64,000 nt of DNA from Streptomyces sp. DI166 (GCF_900091315.1 NZ_FLSP01000002.1:1-64000), one strand, 5' to 3'; counted from the first letter of the stretch, positions 56,061 through 64,000 are shown. The notes: a model not told the origin generated them from the letters alone. Translations and numbers: made by a program.

Positions 56061-56596
56061 CTGTGGGTACCCCCGTCGACACATGGCTGTTCCCCGGCGC
56101 CCATCGCCCGCGCGAGCCCCGGATACGTACGCAACTTCGCCAGGCCCTTGGACGCCTGGCTCTTGACGGTGCCCGGCGAGCAGCCGAGCGCGTCGGCCAC
56201 CTCCGCCTCGGACAGGTCCTCCCAGTACCGCAGCACCACCACCGCCCGCTGCCGGGGCGGCAGCTGGGCGAGCGCGGGCAGCAGGGCGCTGCGCTCGTCG
56301 GCCCAGGCCGTCTCGTCCCGGCCCGCCCGCTCCGGCGGGGCCGCGGTCAGCGACTCGGGCACCCGCCGCTTGCGGAACCGGTCGCTGTTGCAGCTGACCA
56401 GCATCCGCCGGACGTACGCCTCCGGGTTGTCGCTGCGCGCCACCCGCCGCCAGGACCGGTACGCCTTGGCCAGCGCGGTCTGCGTCAGGTCCTCGGCGTG
56501 GTGCGCGTCGCCCGTGAGCAGAAACGCGGTCCGCACGAGATGGGACCACCGGGCTCTGACGAACTCCTGGAACCGGTCTTCTAGTTCGACCTGCAT
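56057..56596 (-). CDS. SigE-family ECF RNA polymerase sigma factor
   Basis: The 179-residue ECF sigma factor has region 2 (FQEFVRARWSHLVRTAFLLTGDAHHAEDLTQTALAKAYRSW) and region 4 (LAQLPPRQRAVVVLRYWEDLSEAEVADALGCSPGTVKSQASKGLAKLR). This fits the SigE-like group abundant in Streptomyces. The ATG at 56596 is chosen because GGAGGG lies just upstream; a longer reading to 56653 is less likely. The coupled downstream membrane protein suggests an envelope-related signal. Confidence 0.92.
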   Translation of the reverse strand: MQVELEDRFQEFVRARWSHLVRTAFLLTGDAHHAEDLTQTALAKAYRSWRRVARSDNPEAYVRRMLVSCNSDRFRKRRVPESLTAAPPERAGRDETAWADERSALLPALAQLPPRQRAVVVLRYWEDLSEAEVADALGCSPGTVKSQASKGLAKLRTYPGLARAMGAGEQPCVDGGTHR

Positions 56597-56677
56597 CAAG
56601 CACCCTCCCTCGCTCTCCAGACCACCGTCCGCACGGATTCGGTTGCCCGCCACTCGCGCCCGGGTTCCAATACGTCC

Positions 56678-57115
56678 ATGACGGACGACTCACACTGGGA
56701 CGAGAAAGCCCCCGGCGTACTCCGGCTCCCCTCCGGGCGCCTGATCCGGGGCCGCGCCCTGCGCCGCCCGCTCCCGGCGGAGGGCCCGCGACCGTCGTAC
56801 GGCGTCTACCTCCTGGGCGGCCAACCCCCGGACTGCGACTGGGAGTCGGTCTGGCTCCGCTGGCCCGACTTCCGCCTCCCCGCCGACCGCGACCGGGCCC
56901 GCGAGGTACTGAGGGAGGCCTGGCGGCGGTCCGCCGACGAGCGGGTGGAACTCGCCTGCGGCGGCGGGCGCGGCCGTACGGGCACGGCGCTGGCCTGCGT
57001 CGCGGTCCTGGACGGCGTACCGCCCGGGGAGGCCGTCGGCTACGTCCGCCGCCACTACGACCCACGGGCGGTGGAGACACCGTGGCAGCGGCGGTATGTG
57101 CGGCGGTTCAGCTGA
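56678..57115 (+). CDS. Protein-tyrosine-phosphatase-like protein (CX5R)
   Basis: The 145-residue protein has the phosphatase-loop pattern ACGGGRGRTGTA, that is C-X5-R-T, with Cys around residue 91, after a short N-terminal domain (VLRLPSGRLIRGRALRRPLP). The His that normally precedes the catalytic Cys is replaced by Ala (LACGGG). Asp residues in PPDCDWESVWLRWPDF could be the general acid. It is divergent from the sigma gene with about 80 bp between the starts. Function not established. Confidence 0.75.
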   Translation: MTDDSHWDEKAPGVLRLPSGRLIRGRALRRPLPAEGPRPSYGVYLLGGQPPDCDWESVWLRWPDFRLPADRDRAREVLREAWRRSADERVELACGGGRGRTGTALACVAVLDGVPPGEAVGYVRRHYDPRAVETPWQRRYVRRFS

Positions 57116-57277
57116 GCGCGTCGGTTCGTGCCGTCTCCGTTCGTACGGGTGCCGTACGGGAGTCGCCCCGCTGGAAACGGTCTGCGTACTGACCGGCGCG
57201 CCGCCTCATCCCTTGGTCGCCGTGCCGTAGACCATCGGCCGACAGACCCCCGCGGCACCGCTCGCCACAGTGGTCGT

Positions 57278-58447
57278 ATGACGAGGGACAACAGCACCAG
57301 CAAGGGGATCAGCAGGGCGCGTTTCCTGGCCGGGGCGGCGGCCGTGGGCGCGGCGGGGGCGCTGCTCCCGGCCGGGACGGCCGCGGCGGCGGGCCGGCAC
57401 CGGGGTCTACGACACCGAGGTCTACGACACCGGGGTGTCGTCTACACCGTCGGCGCGGGGGAGACCCCGGGCACCGCCTTCAGCAAGGCCCGGATGCGCG
57501 CCGACCTGAACGCGATCCGGAACGAACTGCACGCGGACACGGTCGAGGTCACCGGGGACGGCGTGGAACGCCTCACCTCCACCGCCACCGAGGCCGCCGA
57601 GCGCGGACTGCGCGTCTGGCTCCAGCCCACCCTCGGGGACGTCCCCGAGCGGGACATCCTCGACCACCTCGCCGAGACCGGCCGCCACGCCGAACGCCTG
57701 CGCCGCCAGGGAGCGGGCGTCGACTTCAGCGTGGGCTGCGAGTTCTGGCTGTACGTGCCGGGAATCGTGCCCGGCGCGAACGTGCTGGAGCGCATCGAGA
57801 ACCTCCTGAACGGCACCGTCGACTGGGAGCGGATGCAGCGCCGCCTGGACCGCTTCACCGCCCGGGCGGCGGCGGTCGGCCGCTCGGTCTTCCACGGCCG
57901 CCTGAGCTACGCGGCAGCGCAGCACGACACGGTCGACTGGAACCTCTTCGACATAGTCGGCATCGACTACTACTCGGCCCACCCCGACCCGGCCGACCAC
58001 ATCCGCGAGCTGAGGAGCTACCTGCGCTTCGGAAAGCCCCTCGCCGTCACCGAGTTCGGCACCTGCGCGTACGTCGGCGCACCCGAGGCGGGCGGCATGG
58101 CCTGGGACATCGTCGACCACGACAGCACCCCGCCGGAGATCAAGGGCAACCCGGTGCGCAGCGAGCGCACCCAGGCCGACTACCTCACCGGCCTGGTCGA
58201 CATCTTCGAGGCACTGGGCCTGTACGCGGCCATGGCCTTCGAGTTCGTCACCCCGGACGCCCCGCACCGCCCCGACAACCCGCGCTACGACCTCGACCTG
58301 GCGAGCTACAGCATCACGAGGACCGTCAAGGACCGCCCGGAGGACCCACGTTCGGACTGGCACTGGGAGCCCAAGGAGGCGTATGGGGTGTTGGGGGAGC
58401 GGTATCGGTGCGCGGGAGCTCGGTCGCGGCCCGGCAATCAGGGATAG
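57278..58447 (+). CDS. Secreted TIM-barrel (glycosyl-hydrolase-like) protein
   Basis: The 389-residue protein has a Tat-like or Sec signal (SKGISRARFLAGAAAVGAAGALLPAG) and an HRGLRHRGLRHRG repeat. The fold looks like a hydrolase barrel: FSVGCEFWLYVPG, DIVGIDYYSAHP and LAVTEFGTCAYVG, where the Glu of TEFG could be a nucleophile and the Glu of CEFW an acid/base. I do not recognise a characterised family. ATG at 57278. Confidence 0.7.
   Translation: MTRDNSTSKGISRARFLAGAAAVGAAGALLPAGTAAAAGRHRGLRHRGLRHRGVVYTVGAGETPGTAFSKARMRADLNAIRNELHADTVEVTGDGVERLTSTATEAAERGLRVWLQPTLGDVPERDILDHLAETGRHAERLRRQGAGVDFSVGCEFWLYVPGIVPGANVLERIENLLNGTVDWERMQRRLDRFTARAAAVGRSVFHGRLSYAAAQHDTVDWNLFDIVGIDYYSAHPDPADHIRELRSYLRFGKPLAVTEFGTCAYVGAPEAGGMAWDIVDHDSTPPEIKGNPVRSERTQADYLTGLVDIFEALGLYAAMAFEFVTPDAPHRPDNPRYDLDLASYSITRTVKDRPEDPRSDWHWEPKEAYGVLGERYRCAGARSRPGNQG
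57401..57440 (+). repeat. 15-bp tandem repeat inside secreted-protein gene
   Basis: The phrase GGTCTACGACACCGAG/GGTCTACGACACCGGG recurs head to tail and encodes HRGLRHRGLRHRG just after the signal peptide. Confidence 0.7.
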
Positions 58448-58481
58448 TCCGGCCCCACCATGCCCCGGCGTTGGTACCTTG

Positions 58482-59249
58482 ATGCATGAATCCATAGGCC
58501 TTTGGGGGGATGCCCCGTTGAATTCGGAAGCCAGTTGGGCAGCATTCGACCCGCACGCCTATGTGGATCACAATTACCGCTATATACACACGCTGGACGC
58601 GGAGATCCTTTCCATCGTCCGGGATCATTTCGGCGAGCATTTCCCGAGGCGTGGCGACCGGCCGGTCACCGGCATCGACGTCGGAGCCGGCGGCAACCTC
58701 TACCCCGCGCTCGCCATGCTGCCCTGGTGTGACGAGATCACACTATTGGACCGCTCCTCCGCCAACGTGCGGTATCTGCGGGACCAGGCCGACTCCTACG
58801 ACGGCCACTGGGACCAGTTCTGGCACGTGCTGTGCAAGAACGAGGCGTACAGCGCCCTGGACGTGGACCCGAGGGCCCGGTTCCGGGATGCCGTGTCGGT
58901 CCAGGAGGGCGACATCTTCGACCTCGCCCGGCACGAGGGCCGGTGGTCGATGGGCACCATGTTCTTCGTCGCCGAGTCGATCACCTCCTCGCGTGCGGAT
59001 TTCGACCGAGGCGTGGAGTGCTTCCTGTGGGCGCTGGCCCCGGGCGCGCCCTTCGCTGCCGCATTTATGGCGCATTCCGTGGGGTATTGCGCGGGTGAGT
59101 ATTTCTTCCCGGCCTGCAACGTGGGGGAGCCGGAGGTGCGGGCGAGCCTGAAGCGATTCACCGACGCCTTCCGGACAGTGGATCTGCAGTTCTCTGCCGA
59201 CCTGCGTGAAGGACAGGGAGGAATGATCTTCGCCTACGGCACACGCTGA
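58482..59249 (+). CDS. SCO2525-type SAM-dependent methyltransferase
   Basis: The 255-residue class I methyltransferase of the NNMT/PNMT/TEMT type has motif I GIDVGAGGNLYPAL (about 64-77), ITLLDRSSANVRYL, the acidic QEGDIFD and a C-terminal region WSMGTMFFVAESITSS ... LAPGAPFAAAFMAHSVGYCAGEYFFPA. I recall this as the family named after SCO2525, uncharacterised and linked to SCO2521-2524. The substrate is probably a small amine or hydroxyl. ATG at 58482 is used; a TTG at 58518 with GGGGGGA upstream (LNSEASWAAF) is a real alternative. Confidence 0.85.
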   Translation: MHESIGLWGDAPLNSEASWAAFDPHAYVDHNYRYIHTLDAEILSIVRDHFGEHFPRRGDRPVTGIDVGAGGNLYPALAMLPWCDEITLLDRSSANVRYLRDQADSYDGHWDQFWHVLCKNEAYSALDVDPRARFRDAVSVQEGDIFDLARHEGRWSMGTMFFVAESITSSRADFDRGVECFLWALAPGAPFAAAFMAHSVGYCAGEYFFPACNVGEPEVRASLKRFTDAFRTVDLQFSADLREGQGGMIFAYGTR

Positions 59250-59354
59250 CAGGACCGTACGGGCGTACGCACGTGAGTTCCGTTAGTCTCGAAGGCGCGG
59301 ACGACAACGTTGCCCGAGCCGGGCACCGAGGGACTCGGACGACGGAGGCGAGCA

Positions 59355-60326
59355 GTGTCGGCCAGTGTGGTGGTGATCGGTGCGGGAGTCTCGGGACTCA
59401 GCACGGCGGTGTGCCTGGCGGAGGCCGGGATGGACGTACGTGTGGACACCGACCGGCCTTCCGGTGGGACGACGTCGGCGGCCGCGGGTGCCATGTGGGA
59501 CCCGTATCTGGCGGAGCCCAGCGATCTGGTGGAGCGATGGGGCCGGGAGACCCTCTCGGTGCTGACCGAGTTGAGCGGCCGTGCCGACACGGGGGTCAGG
59601 CTGGTGGAGGGGACCCAGGAGTCCAGGGTCCCGTGCGACATGCCGACGTGGGGCAGCCTCGTCGGCGCGCGCCTGTGCCCGCCGGACGACCTGCGGCCGG
59701 GGTACGTGACCGGATGGCGGTACCGTGCCCCGCTCGTCGACATGCCCCGATACCTCCAGTACCTCGAACGGCGGCTCGTGCGTGCCGGCGGCTCCATCCG
59801 CCGGCACCGGTACGGCACGCTGGACGAGGCGCTGCACGAAGCGCCGGTGGTCGTCAACTGCTCAGGTGCGGAGGCCAGGTTCCTGGCGGACGACCCGTCC
59901 GTGAAGGCGGTGCGGGGCCAACTCGTCGTGGTGGAGAACCCCGGCATCCGGTCGTTCTTCTGCGACGACACCCCCGGTGCCGAGGAACTCACCTACATCT
60001 ACCCACACCCCGATGTGCTGGTTCTGGGCGGAACCTCGGACCCGGACAACTGGGAACTGGTCCCCGACGAAACCGCGGCGCGGGAGATCATCCGACGCTG
60101 CGCCGCCATCGAGCCGTCGATCGCCGGAGCCCGTGTCGTCGAACAGCGCGTGGGACTGCGTCCGGTGCGCAAACCGGTCCGGCTCACGGAAGAACGGCGC
60201 GGGAACACCCTGCTGGTGCACAACTACGGTCACGGCGGCGCCGGAGTGACACTGTCCTGGGGGTGCGCCCGTGAGATCGTGGAACGCGTCCGCGGGGCGA
60301 CGGGACACCGGGCCCCTACTGCCTGA
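59355..60326 (+). CDS. FAD-dependent D-amino-acid oxidase-like protein
   Basis: The 323-residue flavoprotein has the FAD dinucleotide motif VIGAGVSGLSTAVCLAEAG (Gly9, Gly11, Gly14), a SGGTTSAAAGAMWDPY flavin motif, VVNCSGAEARFLADD, and the C-terminal RVGLRPVRKPVRL ... VHNYGHGGAGVTLSWG of D-amino-acid oxidases. The Arg of GLRP and the neighbouring Tyr usually bind the substrate carboxylate. GTG at 59355 follows GGAGG. It lies between the methyltransferase and the acetyltransferase/membrane fusion, whose stop it overlaps by 11 bp on the other strand. Confidence 0.9.
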   Translation: MSASVVVIGAGVSGLSTAVCLAEAGMDVRVDTDRPSGGTTSAAAGAMWDPYLAEPSDLVERWGRETLSVLTELSGRADTGVRLVEGTQESRVPCDMPTWGSLVGARLCPPDDLRPGYVTGWRYRAPLVDMPRYLQYLERRLVRAGGSIRRHRYGTLDEALHEAPVVVNCSGAEARFLADDPSVKAVRGQLVVVENPGIRSFFCDDTPGAEELTYIYPHPDVLVLGGTSDPDNWELVPDETAAREIIRRCAAIEPSIAGARVVEQRVGLRPVRKPVRLTEERRGNTLLVHNYGHGGAGVTLSWGCAREIVERVRGATGHRAPTA

Positions 60327-61533
60327 TCTGCCACTGCCGACGCTCCGCGATATCGGCCTCCGCGCCCCGACGGAAGAGATACAGCCAGGTCCGGGCGGCC
60401 AGCGTGACGGTCAGCGCGATGGTCCACGGCCAGCTGGTGACGTCCGTCGCCACGAGGGCCGCACCCGCGGTCGGCGAGGCCGCCGTCAGCACCGTCAGGG
60501 CGACCTCGGTCGGCGTGCGCCTGAAGCGGTGGGCGATCGAGAACTCGGACCGCTCGTACCAGCCGAGCGCGGCACTGAGGACCACGGCGAGAACCATGGT
60601 TGTCCACGGATCGCCGCTGGCCTGGGCGTAAGTGACGGGCAGTGAGATCAGGAAGGGAAGCACGCCCCCGTATTCGGAGAGCACGTTCCCCCATTTCATG
60701 ATCTTGCCGAAGGAGTTCGACCGGATACGAGCGAGCTCGCCGGAGGCGCTCGCGTAGACGATCAAGGAGAGGACGGTGCTGAATGTCGCCCCGATGAGGA
60801 GCAGACGCACATCATCGGGAAACCGGGTCGAGGAGAACGCGAAGCCCAGCAGGAACGTGATCGCGGCGAGGATGGAACCGGAGAACGCTATGCCGGCCGC
60901 CGCCTCGCCGGACTGGAGCGCCGCGGGGTCGTCCTGCTCGAACCGGGCGATCTCGAAGGCCGGTTCACCGCCCAGCGTGACCAGCGCTGTCACCGCGTGG
61001 TCCGAGGGGGCCAGCGAGTCCTTGAGCTGCTCCGTGGCCCGCGTGGGCACGAGATGCCGGGCGTCCGGATCTATGTACTCCACTCGCGCCTTGTGCTGGA
61101 AGTGGATGTGGAGCGGTCCGTCCGTGGTGCCGGACTGCATGACCCGGGTCCCTATGAAGCCGCAACCGAGGAGGAGCTGTGTCACCGCCGGCTGTTCCGT
61201 ACTCGCCACGGCGGAGATCAGGGGCGGCTCGACGGACGACAGGGAGAACTTCTCCACCAGGCCCGTCAGGAGGTCCGCGCCAACTCCCTGTCTCCGGTGC
61301 TGAGTCCGTACCGCGATCACGGAGAGGCGTGCGTGCCCCGGCGAGGGCATCTCCGCGGCGATGCAACCGATCAACTCGTCGTCCGCCTCGGCCAACCGGA
61401 CGAAACCGCGTGCCACAGCCACGGTGAGGAGTTCGGTGGACGGAACGGCCCCCGGTTCGCACGTGTCGGCGAGGAGTGCGCGGACCAGGGTGAGATCGGC
61501 ATGGCGAGCCTCTCGAACGCGCCACGCAGCCAT
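60316..61533 (-). CDS. GNAT acetyltransferase fused to six-helix membrane domain
   Basis: The 405-residue protein has an N-terminal GNAT domain (about 1-150: MAAWRVREARHADLTLVRALLA and the acetyl-CoA motif VRTQHRRQGVGADLLTGLVEKF at 75-96), a linker of about 60 residues, then about six hydrophobic helices (213-233, 242-262, 288-305, 310-325, 342-362, 368-387) and a short basic tail. I do not recognise this architecture. ATG at 61533 is preferred over 61578. It is the only leftward gene in this part and is divergent from the SCO2522-type gene. Confidence 0.8.
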   Translation of the reverse strand: MAAWRVREARHADLTLVRALLADTCEPGAVPSTELLTVAVARGFVRLAEADDELIGCIAAEMPSPGHARLSVIAVRTQHRRQGVGADLLTGLVEKFSLSSVEPPLISAVASTEQPAVTQLLLGCGFIGTRVMQSGTTDGPLHIHFQHKARVEYIDPDARHLVPTRATEQLKDSLAPSDHAVTALVTLGGEPAFEIARFEQDDPAALQSGEAAAGIAFSGSILAAITFLLGFAFSSTRFPDDVRLLLIGATFSTVLSLIVYASASGELARIRSNSFGKIMKWGNVLSEYGGVLPFLISLPVTYAQASGDPWTTMVLAVVLSAALGWYERSEFSIAHRFRRTPTEVALTVLTAASPTAGAALVATDVTSWPWTIALTVTLAARTWLYLFRRGAEADIAERRQWQIRQ

Positions 61534-61637
61534 CGTCGTTTGCCCCCCGTCTCGGGTGTGCATCCTACAGAGCAACATGACCTCGTACAGAGGGCTTTGG
61601 GGGCGACGCCAGGACTTGGCGGGAACGGGAGGAAGCC

Positions 61638-62621
61638 GTGCCGGAGCGCGTGTTCCGGGAGTCTACCGCGGAGCCACGCACCCGGGCGGTGCCGTTGGCC
61701 CACCTCTCCCTGGAACTGGGCCATCTCTACATGGAGGACTTCCAGTTGGGCCCGAAGCGGCTCGGTGAGCACTTCGCCGAGGTGCGGATCTGGGCGGACG
61801 CCGTACGCGCGCGGGCGGCACGCCGCGTCAAACGGCCGCGCATCAGCACGTGTTTCCTGATCGACGACTACTTCACCCGGTTCTCCACGCCCGACGAAGT
61901 GATTCCGACCGTGCTGGAGGAGGCCGGGAGAGCCGGACTCACCATTGACTACCTCGCCCGTGAGTCGGGCTGCGCGGTCGCGGACGGGGTGGCGCTCGCC
62001 GAGTCCGTCGCGCACCGCCTCGTCGAGTCACCGCCGCCCGGCTCCTACGGCTTCCGCCCGCCCGCGAGCCGCACCGGCTGGCTCACCAACGGCTCGCGCT
62101 CACCGGCCTCGCCGCCCCGCACCGACCGGGGGAGGACGGACTGGGAGCCACCCGTGGAGACCGCGGCCCGCAACCATTCGATCTTCATGGACGTCGAACT
62201 GTGGTCCGACGACAAGAACGGGCAGAGGGTGTGGTCCTGTTCGTTCCTGGCCGCCGTATGGCAACTGGCCAGGCTGGGGCTGTTACGCCATCTCGGCGAG
62301 CCCGTGCTGGTGCCGCGGGAACAGGACGTTGCGGCCCTCCCGCCCGACTGGGACCGGCTGCCGCCGCTGATCAAGGTCAGTGCCACGAAGGCGGCTTTCA
62401 GCGCCTACCGCACCTGCACGCTCGTGCCGCATCACTTCCTGCCCGTCGAGAACGCGGTACGGCTCGTCCTCGATCAGGTGGACGTGGACACGGCGGCGCT
62501 CGCACAGGTAGCCAAGCGGTCCGCCGACGAGGGGATGCCCGTCCCGCCGGAGGTGGCACAACGCGCCACCTATGTCTTCTACGAAGAGCCCGGCGACCCC
62601 ATCGAGGACGGGAAGCACTGA
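61638..62621 (+). CDS. SCO2522-type conserved protein
   Basis: The 327-residue soluble protein begins with AVPLAHLSLELGHLYMEDFQLGPKRLGEHFAEVRIWADAV, followed by ISTCFLIDDYFTRFSTPDEVIP and a C-terminal half containing IFMDVELWSDDKNGQRVWSCSFLAAVWQLARLG and ISKVSATKAAFSAY-like residues (LIKVSATKAAFSAY). I recall this as the family named after SCO2522, with no known function. The FLIDDYF acidic segment looks like a conserved site. GTG at 61638 follows GGAGGAAGCC. It ends two bases before the next gene, so the two are coupled. Confidence 0.85.
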   Translation: MPERVFRESTAEPRTRAVPLAHLSLELGHLYMEDFQLGPKRLGEHFAEVRIWADAVRARAARRVKRPRISTCFLIDDYFTRFSTPDEVIPTVLEEAGRAGLTIDYLARESGCAVADGVALAESVAHRLVESPPPGSYGFRPPASRTGWLTNGSRSPASPPRTDRGRTDWEPPVETAARNHSIFMDVELWSDDKNGQRVWSCSFLAAVWQLARLGLLRHLGEPVLVPREQDVAALPPDWDRLPPLIKVSATKAAFSAYRTCTLVPHHFLPVENAVRLVLDQVDVDTAALAQVAKRSADEGMPVPPEVAQRATYVFYEEPGDPIEDGKH

Positions 62622-62622
62622 T

Positions 62623-63606
62623 ATGGCCGCGCAAACCGGCGAATCGGCTTCCACCGTTCTCGTCTGCGGTGAGGTGCGCACCTGCCTACTGCCCACCACG
62701 CAGGCGCTGGACCGCCGCGGGGCCGCCCAACTGCTGCGGCTGCGCGCGGACATGTACGTCCGGGTCTCCGAACGCCCCATCATGCATGTGCTGTCACCCG
62801 AGACGCTGACCGGAGTCGACTGCCGACTGCCCGCCTCCGACGGCAGCCGGACCCGGGCCGTCGGAACGGTGATCGGCCGAGCGGCCCTGACCGAGGGGCG
62901 GCTGCTCCAGACGACCTCCTACTTCGGCCTCCCGGCCGTCGGCCCGGACACCCGGCGCCCCTGGGGGCAGTACCTCGTACGCCCGGGCATCGTCGAACCG
63001 TTCGGCATGCTGCCCCGAAAGGCCACCGCGGCAGGTGTGCTGCAAGGCGCCCGGCGCGGTGAACTCGACACCGGGACGATCGCCGAGGGGCTGGCGGCCC
63101 AGCTGTGCCGCCATGAGCTGCTCGACCGCCGCGCGCCCTTCGCATCGGCACCGACGCGACTGCGGTGGGTGGCGCTGCGGACCGGAGGCGACAGGCCGGC
63201 CGCGCTGACGAACTTCACCCTGGCCGAGGACGGGCTGCGCACGGTGAAGCTGCGGCTGCCGCCGGACGTCCCGGCCTCCGCCGCCGCCGGACTCTGCGAG
63301 GATCTCGCCCTGCACGACTGGCTGCTGACGCATGTTCAGCGGATGCTGGACGACCACCCCTTCGACAGGGCGGACGACTCGCGCTCCCTGGCGGCGCTGC
63401 GTCCGGCCGTGACGCATCTGCTGCATCTGTGGATGCCGCGAGCGCACGTGGACGGAGCCCTCGCGCATCTGTGGGACACCCTGGAAGCGGCGCCGGGATT
63501 CACTCGCCAATGGCAGAACCTGGTCCAGCGCATACGCGATCAGCTCACGCTGCTGGATCTTGCCCAGTGTAGGCGCGCAGCGTCGTCAAAAGGATGCGAA
63601 GAGTGA
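62623..63606 (+). CDS. SCO2521-type conserved protein
   Basis: The 327-residue soluble protein starts MAAQTGESASTVLVCGEVRTCLLPTTQALDRRGAAQLLRLRADMYV. An opening beta-rich half contains SERPIMHVLSPETLTGVDC, GRAALTEGRLLQTTSYFGL and RPGIVEPFGMLPR, and the helical rear half contains CEDLALHDWLLTHVQRMLDDHP and HLLHLWMPRAHVDGALAHLWDTLEAAPGFTRQWQ. It matches the family I recall as SCO2521, function unknown. It is directly coupled to the SCO2522-type gene. Confidence 0.85.
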   Translation: MAAQTGESASTVLVCGEVRTCLLPTTQALDRRGAAQLLRLRADMYVRVSERPIMHVLSPETLTGVDCRLPASDGSRTRAVGTVIGRAALTEGRLLQTTSYFGLPAVGPDTRRPWGQYLVRPGIVEPFGMLPRKATAAGVLQGARRGELDTGTIAEGLAAQLCRHELLDRRAPFASAPTRLRWVALRTGGDRPAALTNFTLAEDGLRTVKLRLPPDVPASAAAGLCEDLALHDWLLTHVQRMLDDHPFDRADDSRSLAALRPAVTHLLHLWMPRAHVDGALAHLWDTLEAAPGFTRQWQNLVQRIRDQLTLLDLAQCRRAASSKGCEE

Positions 63607-63672
63607 AACAGGGGAGGTCGGGGGAACGAACGGGACGGAAGATGCGTGGGCAGCGGGGAAGGAAGCACTGCC

Positions 63673-63876
63673 GTGAAGCCAGCCGTCGGTTCGTACGTCG
63701 TGGACACCCGGTCCGGGAGGATCGGCATCGTCATGGGGCACGAGGGGCCGTACGTGCAGCTCAGACCGTACGGGGGCGGGCTGGAATGGGACGCGGCGCC
63801 GGAAGTGGTGCGGTATGCCACGCCCGCCGAGCGGCGGCGGGCGGTGGGTGCGCGCACCTGCGGTGAGGTGCCTTGA
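63673..63876 (+). CDS. Small conserved Streptomyces protein
   Basis: The 67-residue product VKPAVGSYVVDTRSGRIGIVMGHEGPYVQLRPYGGGLEWDAAPEVVRYATPAERRRA... is a short SH3-like beta protein typical of Streptomyces, found in several copies per genome and often near regulatory genes. GTG at 63673 follows GGAAG; a start nine codons earlier at 63646 is possible. It lies 66 bp after the SCO2521-type gene. Function unknown. Confidence 0.65.
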   Translation: MKPAVGSYVVDTRSGRIGIVMGHEGPYVQLRPYGGGLEWDAAPEVVRYATPAERRRAVGARTCGEVP

Positions 63877-63900
63877 CGCCGGGCGTTAGGGTGCGGCGGC

Positions 63901-64000
63901 ATGGGGTTGTGGAGTTGGAGGAAGCGGGGGGCCAGGGCGGCCCGCCGCTATCCCGTGCCGCTGACCGCGCACCAGCTGTGGATGGTGTCCCTGAGCGCGC
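63901..64000 (+). CDS. Partial gene running off the window
   Basis: An ATG at 63901 opens a frame reading MGLWSWRKRGARAARRYPVPLT and continues without a stop to the window end. GGCGTT/GTGCGGCGGC upstream is not a clear ribosome site. The 33 residues visible are too few to name. Confidence 0.5.
   Translation, partial: MGLWSWRKRGARAARRYPVPLTAHQLWMVSLSA

Overview
The window is a stretch of Streptomyces (or very close actinomycete) chromosome. The GC content is very high with strong third-position GC bias, GTG starts are frequent, and the gene order matches, from memory, the segment of the S. coelicolor chromosome running from the holA/rpsT/lepA region down to about SCO2520. Most of it is core-type sequence. 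The accessory or altered parts are one IS200/IS605-type insertion, several decayed or rearranged genes, and a lineage-specific cluster at the right end.

Layout. 1-4264: holA (DNA polymerase III delta), an NTF2/SnoaL-like protein, rpsT and lepA. 4538-9184: acyl-CoA ligase, then a response regulator downstream of a collapsed receiver-domain remnant, and a large ATPase/GAF/SpoIIE-type phosphatase. 9212-16930: hemW, a Uma2-type nuclease, DUF3097, an MBL hydrolase, the CIRCE-controlled hrcA-dnaJ2 pair, nitronate monooxygenase and rsmE. 16927-20962: a membrane protein and a lipoprotein separated by an IS605-group element carrying apparently intact TnpA and TnpB. 21009-25560: tricorn-like protease, HIT protein, RNase Z. 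25571-31498: MFS exporter, IclR regulator, a D-glucarate pathway (kdgD, glucarate dehydratase) and a PfkB kinase. 31508-37253: era and a PII protein, then a leftward run of CDA-like protein, YjbR, CNNM-type protein, YbeY and PhoH.

37391-42203: GH1 glucosidase, an emfourin-type inhibitor next to its M4 protease, and leuA with a leucine-rich leader peptide. 42433-47312: TerB protein, MMPL transporter and a two-component pair whose regulator is frameshifted. 47351-55043: a probable sialic-acid locus made of a secreted sialidase convergent with an overlapping operon for a Dpp-type ABC importer and an aldolase-family lyase. 55137-58447: SigE-type sigma factor with a membrane protein, a CX5R phosphatase-like protein and a secreted TIM-barrel protein.

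58482-63606 is the least understood part. It holds a methyltransferase and two hypothetical proteins of the families I recall as SCO2525, SCO2522 and SCO2521. A D-amino-acid-oxidase-like flavoprotein and an acetyltransferase/membrane fusion sit where SCO2524 and SCO2523 would be expected. This is my main candidate for an undescribed system.

A second theme is that at least three genes (glucarate dehydratase, the CDA-like gene, emfourin) have short tandem repeats beginning exactly at their stop codons. Gene names rest on motif recognition and memory of families; no database search was run.
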